Origin: Zhengitettix transpicula
Lineage: Eukaryota; Arthropoda; Insecta; Orthoptera; Tetrigidae
Direction: 5' to 3'
DNA length: 64,000 nt
Assembly: GCA_037074705.1 (NCBI GenBank)
Contig: CM073593.1
Location: 103,873,738 to 103,937,737 of the forward strand
Positions 10,836 through 22,479 of this stretch are shown here, piece by piece. Position 1 is the stretch's first letter. Every line of letters begins with the position of its first letter. The notes under the pieces are model-generated. The model had not been told where the DNA came from, ran no database searches, and worked only from the letters and a program-made list of their open reading frames with translations. The position numbers and the translations under genes were made by a program.

Positions 10836-12025
10836 TTTATAAGTAAAATAAAACGAACGGTTTTCCAAACACAAAATTCCGGGGACAATGAATCACAAAT
10901 TAAACAAACCGTAATTAAACACACCCAGGTATAAATGTATTTTGTGTGTAATTAAAATCATACATTTTGAGGTATGATCTTTCTTTCGATAAATAAAAAT
11001 GGCGCGCTGCTCGTCTTAAGTGAACTACTCTGTCCCATGAACGCTCGCTTCTCGCTCACACAATAATATGTACACAGTACAGGATTCATTTCTCCTCCCC
11101 CCCTCCCAAGAGTGTCATCCGTTATAAACTGTCTGTGAAGACATGATGGCCGCGGCAAAATGGCAGCCTGTGTGGACTCTTAACATGTCATCAATAACAA
11201 TTATAATAGAATACAATCCTCCTCATGGGACGTGAAGCTTCAAGGACGAGTCTTGTATTTACTTTGTTCTGAACCTAGAATGACTAATTTAATTTACATA
11301 ATACTCGTGTATAATCAAATAACATTTCATCTTAATCAAATTATTTAAAATTACCTTTTTTTTCAGTATAAAATCATTATGAAGGGGAAACAGAATAGTA
11401 ATGTGAAATATCTAGTAGTTAAAGATTTATAAACGTACAAAATGTACGAACATAAAACAAATAAAACGTAAATTTTAAAATCAACCTCATTTCAAGTAAT
11501 CGTAAAAGCGAAATTGTGACAATCGTTTCAATGAAATGATGAGAGAGAGACTAAGAGATGAATAAATGACAAACATGTCCCCCACCTCCAAAAAAAAACA
11601 AGTCAAACTGAAGTCGTCGGATGACTCCCCCTCCTCTAGAAGAGGAAGTGAGTCTCGTGCCGGTTGACCTGGTCGATTAGTTGGTAATTTGCTCCACCCG
11701 CACAGTGTTCCATTTTTGAAGGGTGCTCTGGAAAGGGGTGAGCGGGGGTTGACATGGTCGCGCAGTAGAGCGGAAACACGGGCGCACAAGGCTCGAGAGG
11801 GCTGCACACAGAGCAAAAAAAAAGATACTCCACTACGACACCCTCCAAAACAAGGGGAGGGACAATCAGTAAACCATGGTCGGAGAGCAGTCAATAAAAG
11901 GGGAGAAAAAAAAAATAACTCGCCTCGGGCGTCGAGGTTGCAGAAGATGGATGATCACTTCCCAGCCCTGACAGACGTTAGACGTCTGCCTACTGGAAAA
12001 GCACGAGTAGGGAATACGTCATTCT
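10836..12025. other. Unique DNA with chance ORFs
   Basis: A 153-codon plus-strand and a 135-codon minus-strand ORF overlap around 11.5-12.1 kb. Neither has a recognised domain, both include simple-sequence stretches, and the plus-strand frame runs into the motif pair at 12026. Not called as genes. Confidence 0.45.
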
Positions 12026-12152
12026 GCATCAAATATTTATTAACACACAACGTTTCGATAGCTTGCTCTGGCGTCACCGTGCCACAAATCGCCCCCGGTC
12101 CACATGACGACGATGACAGAGCACGTCATAGAAACGTTGTCTATCAATAAAT
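12026..12152. repeat. Opposed pair of hammerhead-like motifs
   Basis: Minus-strand GAAACGTTGTGTG at 12048-12062 faces plus-strand GAAACGTTGTCTATC at 12130-12144. AAATATTTATT flanks both sides. The plus arm has ATGACGA and an ATGAC/GTCAT stem before GAAA. The CTGA box is altered in both arms. Confidence 0.55.
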
Positions 12153-12489
12153 ATTTATTTAACCAGGCTGGAAAACGCGAGAATGGTTTATTTCGTAATA
12201 TACGCCGGGAAAGTAGGCTACACACTTTACAACTACTTACCTAACCTATTTTTTACTGCTAACAATAATTTTTTTAAAAAAATACATTGAAACTATTTGT
12301 ATTTTCTACATCCACAGGCAGATCATTATACAATATTAAGCATCAATCAAACATTGAATTTTTTTTGGTACTTTTTAGATTCAGGTGCTTCATAAAAAAT
12401 ATTTCCCTCCCCCTGGTGTTATGATTTATGGACCTCTAATTTTCGTTTAATAAAAATATTTAAATACTCGGACAACTATTCTATAAACA
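12153..12489. other. AT-rich unique DNA
   Basis: Nothing recognised. Confidence 0.5.
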
Positions 12490-12912
12490 AAAAGGTAGCC
12501 AAGGGTTAACTAGGGCCCCCGGGCTATATTTTAAGGATCCTACCCGGCATTCGCCTAAAGAAATGCATCAGGTAGGTCGGGCATTGGGTACTTGTCCCAC
12601 GCCCTTCTGATGGCGGGAGAGAAGTTTGCTGTGGGGACGCAGCATTCCCTTCTCCGTGCCTCGAGTTTAGGAGGCAGCTGGTCGACTATTCCAATGGGAA
12701 TAGCGAACAACTCTTACCGTATGCCCAAGGTCTGTAATCCCGGAACATACACCTCTCAGAACAGGCCGAGGTGCCTCGGCATGTGGGAACCTTAGTTCAA
12801 AAACGGAGAGGAAAAGGCATACCCACAGGTAGCCCCTTCCTGTCTCTCCTAAAAGGTTCTACCTGCGAGAGAACATCCCTCGCAGGTTACCTGCGAGAGA
12901 ATCCTCTCACAG
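12490..12912 (-). mobile_element. SINE-A copy, 3' truncated
   Basis: The left edge begins inside the element at GGTAGCCAAGGGTTAAC, so the last 100 bases and the tail are missing. The right end retains the CCTCGCAGG and CTGCGAGAGAAT hairpins near 12865-12912. Loss of the 3' end is not expected from retroposition and implies later deletion. Confidence 0.8.
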
Positions 12913-13126
12913 AGTGTTCGTTTCTCGTAATTTAATTGTTATACAAATGTAGAACTTAACAGATGTAAGTTAACGCGACATTAAATTGTTATTTTAAAAA
13001 AAACGGTGGGAGTTTCCACACCTTTCTCTGAACGATTTTTCACGTCATCTCTTTAACCTAACTTGTTTCTTGCACACTGCCTCACTCTATCTACTTTCTT
13101 GTTTCCTTCTTTTTAAAAATCGTCAG

Positions 13127-13161
13127 ACCTGATGAGGTCTCAGAGGACGACAAAACGTCGT
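13127..13161 (+). other. Hammerhead-like motif, degraded
   Basis: CTGATGA, G, GTC-loop-GAC, then GACAAAACGTCG. The CTGATGA box is intact. The GAAA box is interrupted (ACAAAAC). Confidence 0.4.
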
Positions 13162-14009
13162 CGTTGTTGAGAATTTAATATTTTTGTTGCAAAAACACAT
13201 TATAATTACTTTTCTGACTCAAGGATATTATTAAACACTTTGATATTTCACGCTGACTATTTTTGGTCGTATTTAAGTGTCCGTGACAAGTGACGTCATC
13301 AGTCGTTGCGTGAAGTGGGTCTCCCGTTCTCACCCCGGGGGCGACGGCGGCGGCTGTGGGGGGCAGGTAGATGGCAGCAGCCGCAGGCAGGCGCTCTTCA
13401 AATAAAGATGGCCTAAGCAAGCAAAACGCCGTAAATCCCCCGTTCCGCGTGTCAGGTTTTCCCTCCCGAGGGGGATTTGCGGAACTCCATTGTAAGGAGT
13501 AATCCCCGCAGCAGCAGCAGCAGCAGCACTGCCTTTGCAAAGACGGGATGAAGCTCGCCTACGGGGACAACCATCCGCAATAAACCTCCCTTCAAACCGC
13601 TCCTCCCACGCAACAAACACGGAAATGCCCCGCCGCTCCGATTCAAACAATTACTCTGTCAAGTTTGACGGTTTGGCTGTCCACATGTAAAAGCAACAAC
13701 TGTGGATTAATCTTCTCCGCATGGCTGCGGCTTTGTAAAGTCATTCCTCAAAATTACAGAAAAAAAATATATAAACGATCGATTTTAAATTTCCTCACGA
13801 AACCCCTTCCTCAGCCCTGGCCGCTGGAGCGACCAGGTGTGAAGCTTCGGAAGATCAACTTCATTGCTTAAACTGCCAGTAACATTAAGTGAGTATAATA
13901 CATGCTTAATGTATAACATTTATAAAACTCATCTGGATTTATAATCTATAATATGGAAACTGGATAAAGTTTCCTCGGGATTCCAACCGGGGTAGCGTCG
14001 TTTAATTTC

Positions 14010-14050
14010 CACAACGTTTCGATGGCTTTCACCGCCATCATCTTCAGGTA
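14010..14050 (-). other. Hammerhead-like motif with strong stem II
   Basis: On the minus strand: TTTAC, CTGAAGA, T, GATGGC-loop-GCCATC (6 bp), GAAACGTT, GTGGAAAT. The flanks TTTAC and GTGGA can pair over five positions (two G-U), giving a stem I. Confidence 0.5.
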
Positions 14051-14737
14051 AATTTCCAATCCCGAGAAAATTTTTATCGAGCAGTTCCACCGGGAAAAAC
14101 CTACGTTCCTAATATACAAACTGTTCCGATTGGTTGTGCCTCGATTAATAAATATGCTTAGAGGTGATCAATTAAGATACAAATCTTTTAAGTTATTAAA
14201 TTAACGTCCTTTTGTAAATAAAAATATTAACCTGTTTAGATTTCTTATTAATTTAAATTTTTTAAACATTAAGTTTCATCCCTAATTTATGAGGACCTCT
14301 TCAGGTGTTGTAAAAGTCAATTAAACGATCTCATTTCAAAATCCGTTGTTTGTAAAAATTCCAACAAAAGCAAGAGTTTAAATAAAATGATAGTTTATAA
14401 TACAAACTAATTAAAAATTTATTGTACATTAACTTGTGGAGAATCAACACCGTACCGGAAGAAAACCAGCTGGTCCTGTGTGATCAGTGTGTATGTTGAT
14501 TGAAGTGGACACAGAACCAGAAAAAAATCCGGAAGGCAAGGTTGGATAGACTAGTCGTTAAGTACAGAGGTTAAGATTTTTAGAAGAAAATTAATGGTTC
14601 ATAAGACTAGATTTATTGAACCTAATTAAGGAAAATATCACGAATATGAGGGATAGAAATCACAACATCTGCCTAGCATGGATCCCTGCGCATAGAGAGG
14701 AAACCTCAGGGCCGACAAGTTGGCAAAAGTAGCATCA

Positions 14738-15735
14738 AGAAACATACACAACAGAGAAAACGAATTCCAGTGCAACAGCAAGGAAACGTGGAAGTTCTGA
14801 AAAGAAAAAAACTCGAAAACAGATGGAACGAAAAAAGGAGAAGGAAGAACAACGGAATAATTCACAGTGAACTAGTACACTACAAATAACAAGTCCCAAA
14901 ACCATACAGAACAGAGAAAACTAATTCCAGTGCAACAGCAAGGAAACGTGGAAGTTCTGTAAAGAAAAACCTCGAAAACAGGTGGAACGAAAAAAGGAGA
15001 AGGAAGAACAATGGAATAATTCACAGTGAACTAGTACACTACAAATAACAAGTCCCAAAACCATACACAACAGAGAAAACTAATTCCAGTGCAACAACAA
15101 GGAAACGTGGAAGTTCTGAAAAGAAAAAAACTCGAAAACAGGTGGAACGAAAAAAGGAGAAGGAAGAAAAACAACGGAATAATTCACAGTGAAACTACAA
15201 AGATATAACAAGTCCCAAAACCATAAACAGGTGATGCTATCTAGAGTAAGAACACTCTACTTCCCAGATCTACCCAAGCAACCTGTGAATAATGCAGTCA
15301 ACCACTAACTATTCCCCATATACTATTCTATTGCAGCAGATGAGCTACTCCACATCTCAGACCTCTTCTGTACTTCAACGACAGCTGCCTTGGACATCTG
15401 TTTATGGTTCATCTGCTGCAATAGAATAGTATATGGGAAATAGTTAGTGGTTGACTGCATTCTTCACAGGTTGCTTGGGTAGATCTGGGAAATAGTGTTC
15501 TTACTCTAGATAGCATCACCTGTTTATGGTTTTGGGACTTGTTATATCTTTGTAGTTTCACTGTGAATTATTCCGTTGTTCTTCTTCCTTCTCCTTTTTT
15601 CGTTACACCTGTTTTAGAGTTTTTTTCTTTTCAGAACTTCCACGTTTCTTTCCTTTTGCACTTGAGTTCGTTTTCTCTGTTGTGTATGGTTTTGGGAGTT
15701 GTTATATGTAGTGTACTAGTTCACTGTGAATCAAA
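14738..15735. mobile_element. Foldback element with direct repeats in one arm
   Basis: The left side has three direct copies (starting 14738, 14903 and 15062) of a unit of about 160 bp containing CCAGTGCAACAGCAAGGAAA. The third leads into a long inverted repeat: 15062-15343 pairs with 15409-15690, leaving a loop of about 65 bases. Near the loop the arms match for tens of bases without mismatch. No transposase frame is visible. The right end repeats the unit only once, so the arms are unequal. Confidence 0.75.
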
Positions 15736-16568
15736 TATAGAATCCCGATTGCAATTAATATTAATAATGTATGTAAATAATAACGCTAAGAAACTTGCAA
15801 GTAACATACGGGTCGCTAATGACCGCTATAAACTTTAATTACAAAAAAGACTAGTTTTAATGGTAGGGTTCCTGATCAAATAAAATAAAAATTACCAAAG
15901 GATATGTTTGTTACAGCATAACGTAAAAGTCCTAAGCGTTCATAACCCGAGTGTCCACTGTATTTAGAAGCTGTTTATGTCCAAAATACGTATTGCTGGT
16001 TTACCCAGTCCAGTTACATCCGGTTCCATTGTTGAAATGAACCATCGTGGCGCTTCAGCAGGCACAATGTGAGATGTATTGACGTTGATGATGCGCCGTG
16101 ACCGGCATCCACGGTATTTCACCCTTAAAGAATCCCGTCGCCTGCGCGTAGTGAACCACCACTGTATCCAGCACAATGCCATACATCAACTTTATCCCCC
16201 CGTGGAGTTTTTTTTTTATTTTTTTTATTTTTGTTCCGGGCCATTACAGCCGCAGCAGACGTGGCTTTGGTGGTCCGCTTAGTGCGTTCTGCGCACGTTC
16301 TGCGGCCCATTTCTCTTCGGCCCCGGCGAAATTACCCCCCGCAGTGTGTGTACGTGTGTGCGTGCGTGTGTGTGGGTTAAAATAAAACCAACCAAACAAC
16401 ACAACAACCCTCCCTTAGTTCTTGCAACACAATAGACAGCGGGGACCATCCGAAATTTCCTCGCTCGACTTGTCTTGTTCGGAACACAATGTGCGGATTA
16501 CCTGGCCCACGAATAATTTGTGTAAGCCTCCCATTATGCGACCTGTTTGTTCCGGAGTTCGTCTGAAA

Positions 16569-16614
<46 letters not shown>

Positions 16615-17075
16615 AAAAAAACCCACCACACGCACACACAGGATATTGCGAGGGGGTGTGTGTGCACATACGTGCGTTGGAAGGAATTCCGCGGCACAAG
16701 GGGACGATCGTGGGATTTTGAAGTGTAACACGTCACGATCTATCCGTCAGCCGTGCATCTTCAACGAGATCCCGCCCGTGGAACCGAAACTCTGATTTTA
16801 TCATTATTTATTAAATCGGCCCAAATAATTTAATTTATTTCATTCCATTAGTCCTCGTATGAGGAAACAGGACACGTCATTACATAAAATTGCAATGCTA
16901 CAATTATAAATAATTAGAAGTTAACATAAAAACACTAAAATTCGGAAACACAAATTTCCCTGTCCAACGTAAGTAAATTAATATGAATAATAACAAAAAT
17001 AATTTTTTTTTACTGTACTAAGGGTATAATATAATATTTACAGTTCTAATAAAAATATTAAATATGTACTACTAA
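15736..17075. other. Unique DNA with (GA)n and GT-rich runs
   Basis: (GA)n at about 16571-16609 and a GT-rich run at 16344-16374. The overlapping ORFs here (up to 119 codons) are reading frames of the microsatellite and are not genes. Confidence 0.6.
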
Positions 17076-17699
17076 ATAATTAATTATTCGAGAATTAACT
17101 TTAATAAAATATAGAATTTACACATCACACAAAGCTTGACACACGCACACACACTAGGAAGAAACACAAACGACGGACAAGTGACGTCACGAAATAGAGG
17201 GAAGAGGAATCTGTAAACTCCAGTGCCCTCGTACATGAAACAAACAAACAAAAGAGCAGAAAAGACCAAAAGAGAATAACCAAAGTTATAAAATAAGTGG
17301 TTTCATTAGCAACACATTCAACACTTTTGAGGTTTTTTTTTTTTAAAAAAAATAATTATTCTCCCGTTATCGGAAGGGCGTGGGACAAATACCCAATGCC
17401 CGACCTACCTGATGCATTATTAATTATTCGAGAATTAACTATAATTAAATATAGAATTTACACATCACACAAAGCTTGACACACGCAATCACACTAGGAA
17501 GAAACACAAACTACGGACAAGTCACGTGTCACGAAACAGAGGGAAGAGGAATCTGTAAACCCCAGGGCCCTCGTACATGAAACAAACAAACAAAAGAGCA
17601 GAAAAGACCAAAAGAGAATAAGCAAAGTTATAAAATAAGTGGTTTCATTAGCAACACATTCAACACTTTTGAGGGTTTTTTTTAAAAAAAAAAATTATT
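17076..17699 (+). repeat. Tandem duplication of about 340 bp that includes a SINE edge
   Basis: Unit 1 is 17076-17416 and unit 2 starts at 17417. Both begin TTAATTATTCGAGAATTAAC and contain ACACATCACACAAAGCTTGA. Unit 1 ends with 55 bases of SINE-A cut at CTGATGCA; unit 2 continues into the rest of that SINE. Confidence 0.8.
17362..17416 (+). mobile_element. SINE-A fragment cut by the duplication
   Basis: Covers only CTCCCGTTATCGG through CTGATGCA. It is the duplicated front edge of the copy at 17700. Confidence 0.8.
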
Positions 17700-17950
17700 C
17701 CCGATATCGGAAGGGCGTGGGACAAATACCTAATGCCCGACCTACCTGATGCATGTTTTTCTAGGGTTTTCCCTGCATCACTTTTAGACGAATTGCCGGG
17801 TAGGATCCTTAAACCATAGCCCGGGGCCCCTAGTTAATCTTTGGCTGCCTTCCTCTACCCTTCCGCATCCCCCCTTTCAAATCCCTTCCTATTCTATTAA
17901 AGGGGAGTTGCCACAACGTGCATTACCCTCATGTAGCCTGTTATCCTTCA
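17700..17950 (+). mobile_element. SINE-A copy, short 5'-truncated form
   Basis: Starts at the TATCGGAAGGGCGTGGG block and ends at GTAGCCTGTTATCC. The start point is shared with other short copies at 19958, 41998 and 54152. Confidence 0.8.
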
Positions 17951-19100
17951 ACAAAAAGAAGACCCGAGAATTTTATCTTCAATAATTTGACATTACGCTG
18001 AATCTAACTTCTGGCGTTTAACTTAATTAATCTGGTGTTTTGTCCTAACCCTCTAATTGTGTTTCGAGGTTCCAGTGTGCCTGTAGCCCTCTCTCGCGTC
18101 TTCTTAGAGTCAGTTCTTGTTATTCCTAAACTCATTTCCGTAATTATTTTGTCTCCACTCCATTTGTTTTGTTGGGGACGTACAAAGTGATGGCAAGGGA
18201 ATTTCTTTTCCCCTGTGTAGTAATTGGACTAACAGTTGTCTGTCTTCTAACGGTATAGGATATTAGTTGTGAATGGCTCTGTCATCTTCCCGGTGAAGAT
18301 GACGGTCATACAAACGTGGCATGATTATTGTCCTTCACCCGTTAGAAGCCGGAGAACTTTTTTTCAGTGGCTCATTAGCCATTTTTTTTAATTCTTTTAT
18401 TTACTCACGCGCTGTCTTCACTGCCTTTCCACACCAAACATTCTCGTCAAAATCACAGAACGTAATTTCTCGTCAACGTATACAGTCATAATATTTGCAT
18501 GTTGAATTTACAGGCCACGTCTGAGTGAGGTTTTTTTTTATGGACAGGTTTCGCGGTTATTTACCGTCACGACCAAATGAAAGTGACGTGTCGAACCTGC
18601 AACGTGCCAAATATGGCGGGGTCGGAGCCGAGACCAGACTCTCCATCGCTCCTGCGTGGAAAAAGCGCCAAGTCTCGACAACTTAATTACGGCTTTGAAG
18701 TAGTTTTCTGGCTGTTAACCTAATTCAAAATTTACGAGCCTTCCAGTCGTGAAGCAATAAACATTTAAGGATTTAATGTTTCAACTTTGTGTACGGCAGA
18801 GACACGCGAAAATACCGCGAGGATTAAACAGAATCGTTAAAATTGATTTTAAATTTCTCGACACTGAAATCCATTGCATACTCTTTGCTTACGACGTGAT
18901 TTATCTCTGCCTTTTACAAAATACAGCACATCTGATTTTATTTACAGGATACATTTTTTTTAATTAAAAAAAACTATTAAGAGTCTCGAGGTAAACATTT
19001 GAATATCAAAGTACATTTCCAGTCATAATCAAGACAGAAAGGAAGAATTAAAAATCCTACAGACAAGTTAGCATTATTAAATATTTAACGCCAATACGTG
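17951..19100. other. Unique DNA
   Basis: No gene or repeat recognised. A chance ORF at 18776-18967 has no recognisable domain. Confidence 0.5.
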
Positions 19101-19435
19101 ATTCCCTGCATCACGTAGGTCGGGCATTTGGTACTTGTCCCACGCCCTTCCAATGGCGGGAGAGGGGTTAGCTGTGGGGTCGCAGCTTTCCCCTCGCCGT
19201 GCCTTGATCTGTTTAGGAGGCAGCTAGCCGACTATACCAATAGGAATAGCGGACAACTCTTACCGTATGCCCAAGGACTGCGACCCCCTGAACATACACC
19301 TCTCAAACCAGGGCGAGGTGCCTCGGCATGTGGGAACCTTGGTTCCAAAAAACCAGAGAGGTGTGAAGGCATCCCCAAAGGCAGCCGCCTCCAGAGCTCC
19401 CTGGAAAGGTTCACCTGCGAGAGAATCCTTTCCCT
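19101..19435 (-). mobile_element. SINE-A copy, 3' half missing
   Basis: The left edge starts at GCATCACGTAGGTCGGGC, the complement of the CCTGATGCAGG region. The right end reaches the CCTGCGAGAGAATCC hairpin. A 196-codon plus-strand ORF reads through this copy, the motif and the next copy. Confidence 0.8.
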
Positions 19436-19476
19436 GGTGAATCTGTTGAAGGTAAAATTCTCCATTAACTGTGTTA

Positions 19477-19516
19477 CCCTGATGACGATGGCTGAGCACG
19501 CTGGCGAAACGTTGTT
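19477..19516 (+). other. Hammerhead-like motif between two inverted SINE-A copies
   Basis: CTGATGA is intact and GAAACGTTGTT is intact. The 20-base spacer (GATGGC..GCTGGC) gives only a weak stem II. The flanks do not form a convincing stem I. Confidence 0.45.
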
Positions 19517-19534
19517 ATTATTTAACAAAACCAT

Positions 19535-19882
19535 TGGCCCGGGTATTCCCATTGGAATAGTCGATCAACTGCCTTCTAAACTGGTCGAGGCACGGAGAAG
19601 GGAATGCTGCGTCCCCACAGAAAACTCCTCTCCCGCTATCGGAAGGGCGTGGGACAAGTACCAAATGCCCGACCTACCTGATGCAGGTTTTTCTATGGTT
19701 TTCCCTGCATTTCTTTAGGCGAATGCCGGGTAGGATCCGTAAAATATAGCCCGGGGGCCCCTAGTTAACCCTTGGCTACCTTCCTCTACCCTTCCGCATC
19801 CCCCCTTTCAAATCCCTTCCTATGCTATTAAAGGGGAGTTGCCCAACGTGGATTACCCCCATGTAGCCTGTTGCCCTAAAAA
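19535..19882 (+). mobile_element. SINE-A copy, 5' truncated
   Basis: Begins at ATTCCCATTGGAATAGTCG and ends GTAGCCTGTTGCCCTAAAAA. It points away from the copy at 19101, giving a head-to-head arrangement. Confidence 0.8.
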
Positions 19883-19957
19883 AATGAAGGAATAAGAGAC
19901 ATGAAGGTACTAACAGCTGAATATACAAAAGGTGGTTATTACACGAAAGGATGGGAA

Positions 19958-20218
19958 AAAAACTCTTCTCCCGCTATCGGAATGACGTGGGACAAGTACC
20001 AAATGCCCGACCTACCTGATGCAGGTTTTTCTACGGTTTGTCCTGCATTTCTTTAGACGAATGCCGGGTAGGATCCTTAAACCATAGCCCGGGTTCCCTA
20101 GTTAACCCTTTTCTACCTTCCTCTACCCTTCCACATCCCCCCTTTCAAATCCCTTTCCTATGCTATAAGAGGGGAGTTGCCACCATGTGGATTACCCTCA
20201 TGTAGCCTGGTACGTCAA
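19958..20218 (+). mobile_element. SINE-A copy, short form
   Basis: Starts at ACTCTTCTCCCGCTATCGG and ends GTAGCCTGGTACGTCAAAAA. Separated from the previous copy by only about 75 bases. Confidence 0.8.
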
Positions 20219-20664
20219 AAACATATATATATTATATGCAGCTCATGATAATATTTACTTAGTCTTTTGCGTTCCATTATAGTCATTAATACAGTAACTG
20301 TTAATAGAATGTAGAAATTAATCTATGGTTTTTTCTAAAATAAAATTTTTCGAGTCGTAGAAACAACTAGGTTTTTAGTGACATTATCATTACATTGACT
20401 TACTGTACTTACTATATTTTTATATTAATCATTTTACACGTTACGTAATCACGTTACTTAAAATATTTAACGTTTACTGTCTTCGTTTGCTTGACTCCCG
20501 TATATATTTGATTAAAAAGTTATTTCTACATTTTCATGTACTGATTTATCGCTCTGATGAATATTTTACAATTTTGTGCCGTGATAAATTGTGTGTGTGT
20601 GTTATGTAACCTTCAAAGTACAAAATTCTACGTTAACATAAAACATATTCTCTTGTAATTTCAG

Positions 20665-20928
20665 GTAATGGTGAATTCTACTTCCTCAACCGAGGACTAA
20701 CGGAATTAATAATAAATTTGTTAAGGTCTGTCTGTATAATTTCCCACTCCTCCCTTTAATTTATTTCTGCCATCCTTAATAACAGACGTGTATTTTTTTC
20801 ATTATTGAGACCTCATGTAAGTAATTTTTTTTTATTTATTTCAGCTTCCACGAAGGATTGGGAGTAACGAAGGATTCGTGAAGGCGAAAACTAAGAAAAC
20901 ATTCGCCCGTTTCCAAAATAAATTTTAG
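20665..20928 (+). CDS. Candidate pair of terminal exons, unidentified gene
   Basis: Not recognised. An acceptor-like TGTAATTTCAG ends at 20664, and 20665-20725 reads NGEFYFLNRGLTELIINLL in one frame. A GT follows at 20726. A second, stronger acceptor (T-rich run then ATTTCAG) ends at 20844. Spliced 20725 to 20845, the frame continues as SFHEGLGVTKDS then TGA. Alternatively, read alone from 20845, another frame stays open to TAG at 20926-20928 (ends ARFQNKF). AATAAA signals follow near 20984. The donor (AAGGTCTGT) is not ideal and two readings compete, so this is a weak call. Confidence 0.22.
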
Positions 20929-22479
20929 CTACTGCCAACATTGAAACATTGAGCATTGTAAAAGCATAGAATTATGTAGAAATAAAATTTATACAGTTTT
21001 AATAATTAAAAGAAATTAATGTGGTAACTTTTCGTGATTCAATTTTTTTATTTTGTATTAATTACCGTCACTGCCGTAATTAAAAATCCTCCTTACGTGG
21101 AATCATTAATTCAATTAAAGGAATAAATAAAATTATAATGTTGTAACTATTATTATTAAATAACCCTTTAATCAGACAGATCATTAAAATTACCAATTAT
21201 AGTGAAAGATCTTTTTGTAAAATAAACCATTATTTTAATTTAAATCCCTTATAAATTGTCCATGTGAATAAATATTTTTTTTTGTTAATATAATATATTT
21301 TTCCAATAATATCAGAAAAATTGAAATTAGATTAATGCATCTATTGGAAAAACTATTCGACTTTGGAGCCTTCTCAGGTTATATATTTATGAAAAGTAAA
21401 AAAGGACACCCTAAAATAAGTCTATGTATTACAAGAAAAGCTCTTCATAAATTTGTTGAAGCAAATTTAGGATATTAAGAGGTGTAAAAATTCAATTCGC
21501 AGATTTTAGCCTTAGTAAAATAAAGTAGGATGCAAGTTGAGTCCGAAATTTTTAATGTTATTTAAATAGTCAGATAAAGTAGTAGCCAAATAAAAGACAG
21601 AAATAAGTAGTTAGAACAGAGAGTTTAACAGAGAGTTTTTTAAATATTTTATTATCTATAATTTTACGTAATTTCTTGACCATCGCTTCTACCGAAGGAA
21701 AGGTTGTAACATAAACGCGCGTGCAGGGAACAAGAACAACTTATAATTTAGCAAGTGTTGTGTCTTTAAATACGCTGGTTGAAATTTGAACCGCGTCAAA
21801 CGAGGGGGTAATTTTTTTATTCATTTTGTTTCTCACAAGTGGCACGACTGACTGTGTGCATGTTGATCTTCCCGCACCAATATAGGGTTGACATATTTGG
21901 CCCGTCGCCGTCTCCTGCTCCTGACACTCTTGATGTCGTGGTTGTCACTTCAGGCTGTTCTCGGATCTGGTCCTTTGCGTCCACTTATATTTTTTTTCCT
22001 CCGCCCTTTTGGTCTGGTGAGGTTCCGTGGCAGAAGCGGCTGACATTTTTGAAGTAATGGAGTGATACGACGGATCCTCACACACACACACACGAGGCAT
22101 TCTCTCGGCGCTCGTACGTGAAGATGGAAAATAACCGTTCGTAGCGTGTCAACACCATCGATGACTCCCGTAAATATCCTCCAGCTTCCAATGCTTTACT
22201 AAAATTTGTTTCACAAACCCGTTTAAACGCCTTTAAATACACATTAAAATTTTTCATGTTTACATTTCGTTTAAACTACCGTGGCCGATATGTTTTTTTT
22301 TAATTATACAGTGTTCACATATGGTACTTCGACTCATAACATTTTCAAATCATGTTTAAGTTTTATCAACAAGTTTAGTTTTGTAATTTTTATTAAAAAA
22401 AAATACCTGGCGTCCCTTAGTTGTTAAATTGGGGGAAAAAATGCGATAACCGAACTGGAGCAGCTGGCATCTGGATTTA
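20929..22479. other. AT-rich unique DNA
   Basis: Extremely AT-rich to about 21800, then mixed sequence with a short (CA)n run near 22080. No gene supported. Confidence 0.5.

Larger units (their letters stand above)
12913..14737. other. Mostly unique DNA with a GC-richer core
   Basis: The 13280-13650 stretch is GC-rich with a (GCA)n run at 13507-13527 that creates poly-Cys/poly-Leu ORFs on the minus strand. No supported gene. Two isolated hammerhead-like motifs are listed separately. Confidence 0.5.

Noticed and set aside
11689..12150. 153-codon plus-strand ORF
   Set aside because: Low-complexity Lys/Arg-rich stretches, overlaps a similar-sized ORF on the other strand and runs into a repeat.
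13175..13650. Cys-, Leu- or Ala-run ORFs
   Set aside because: Created by the (GCA)n repeat at 13507-13527 in three frames.
16377..16736. ORFs of up to 119 codons with long Ser/Leu or Arg/Glu runs
   Set aside because: They are translations of the (GA)n microsatellite at 16571-16609.
19128..19718. 196-codon plus-strand ORF
   Set aside because: It spans two SINE-A copies in opposite orientation and the intervening motif; this is chance openness of repeats.
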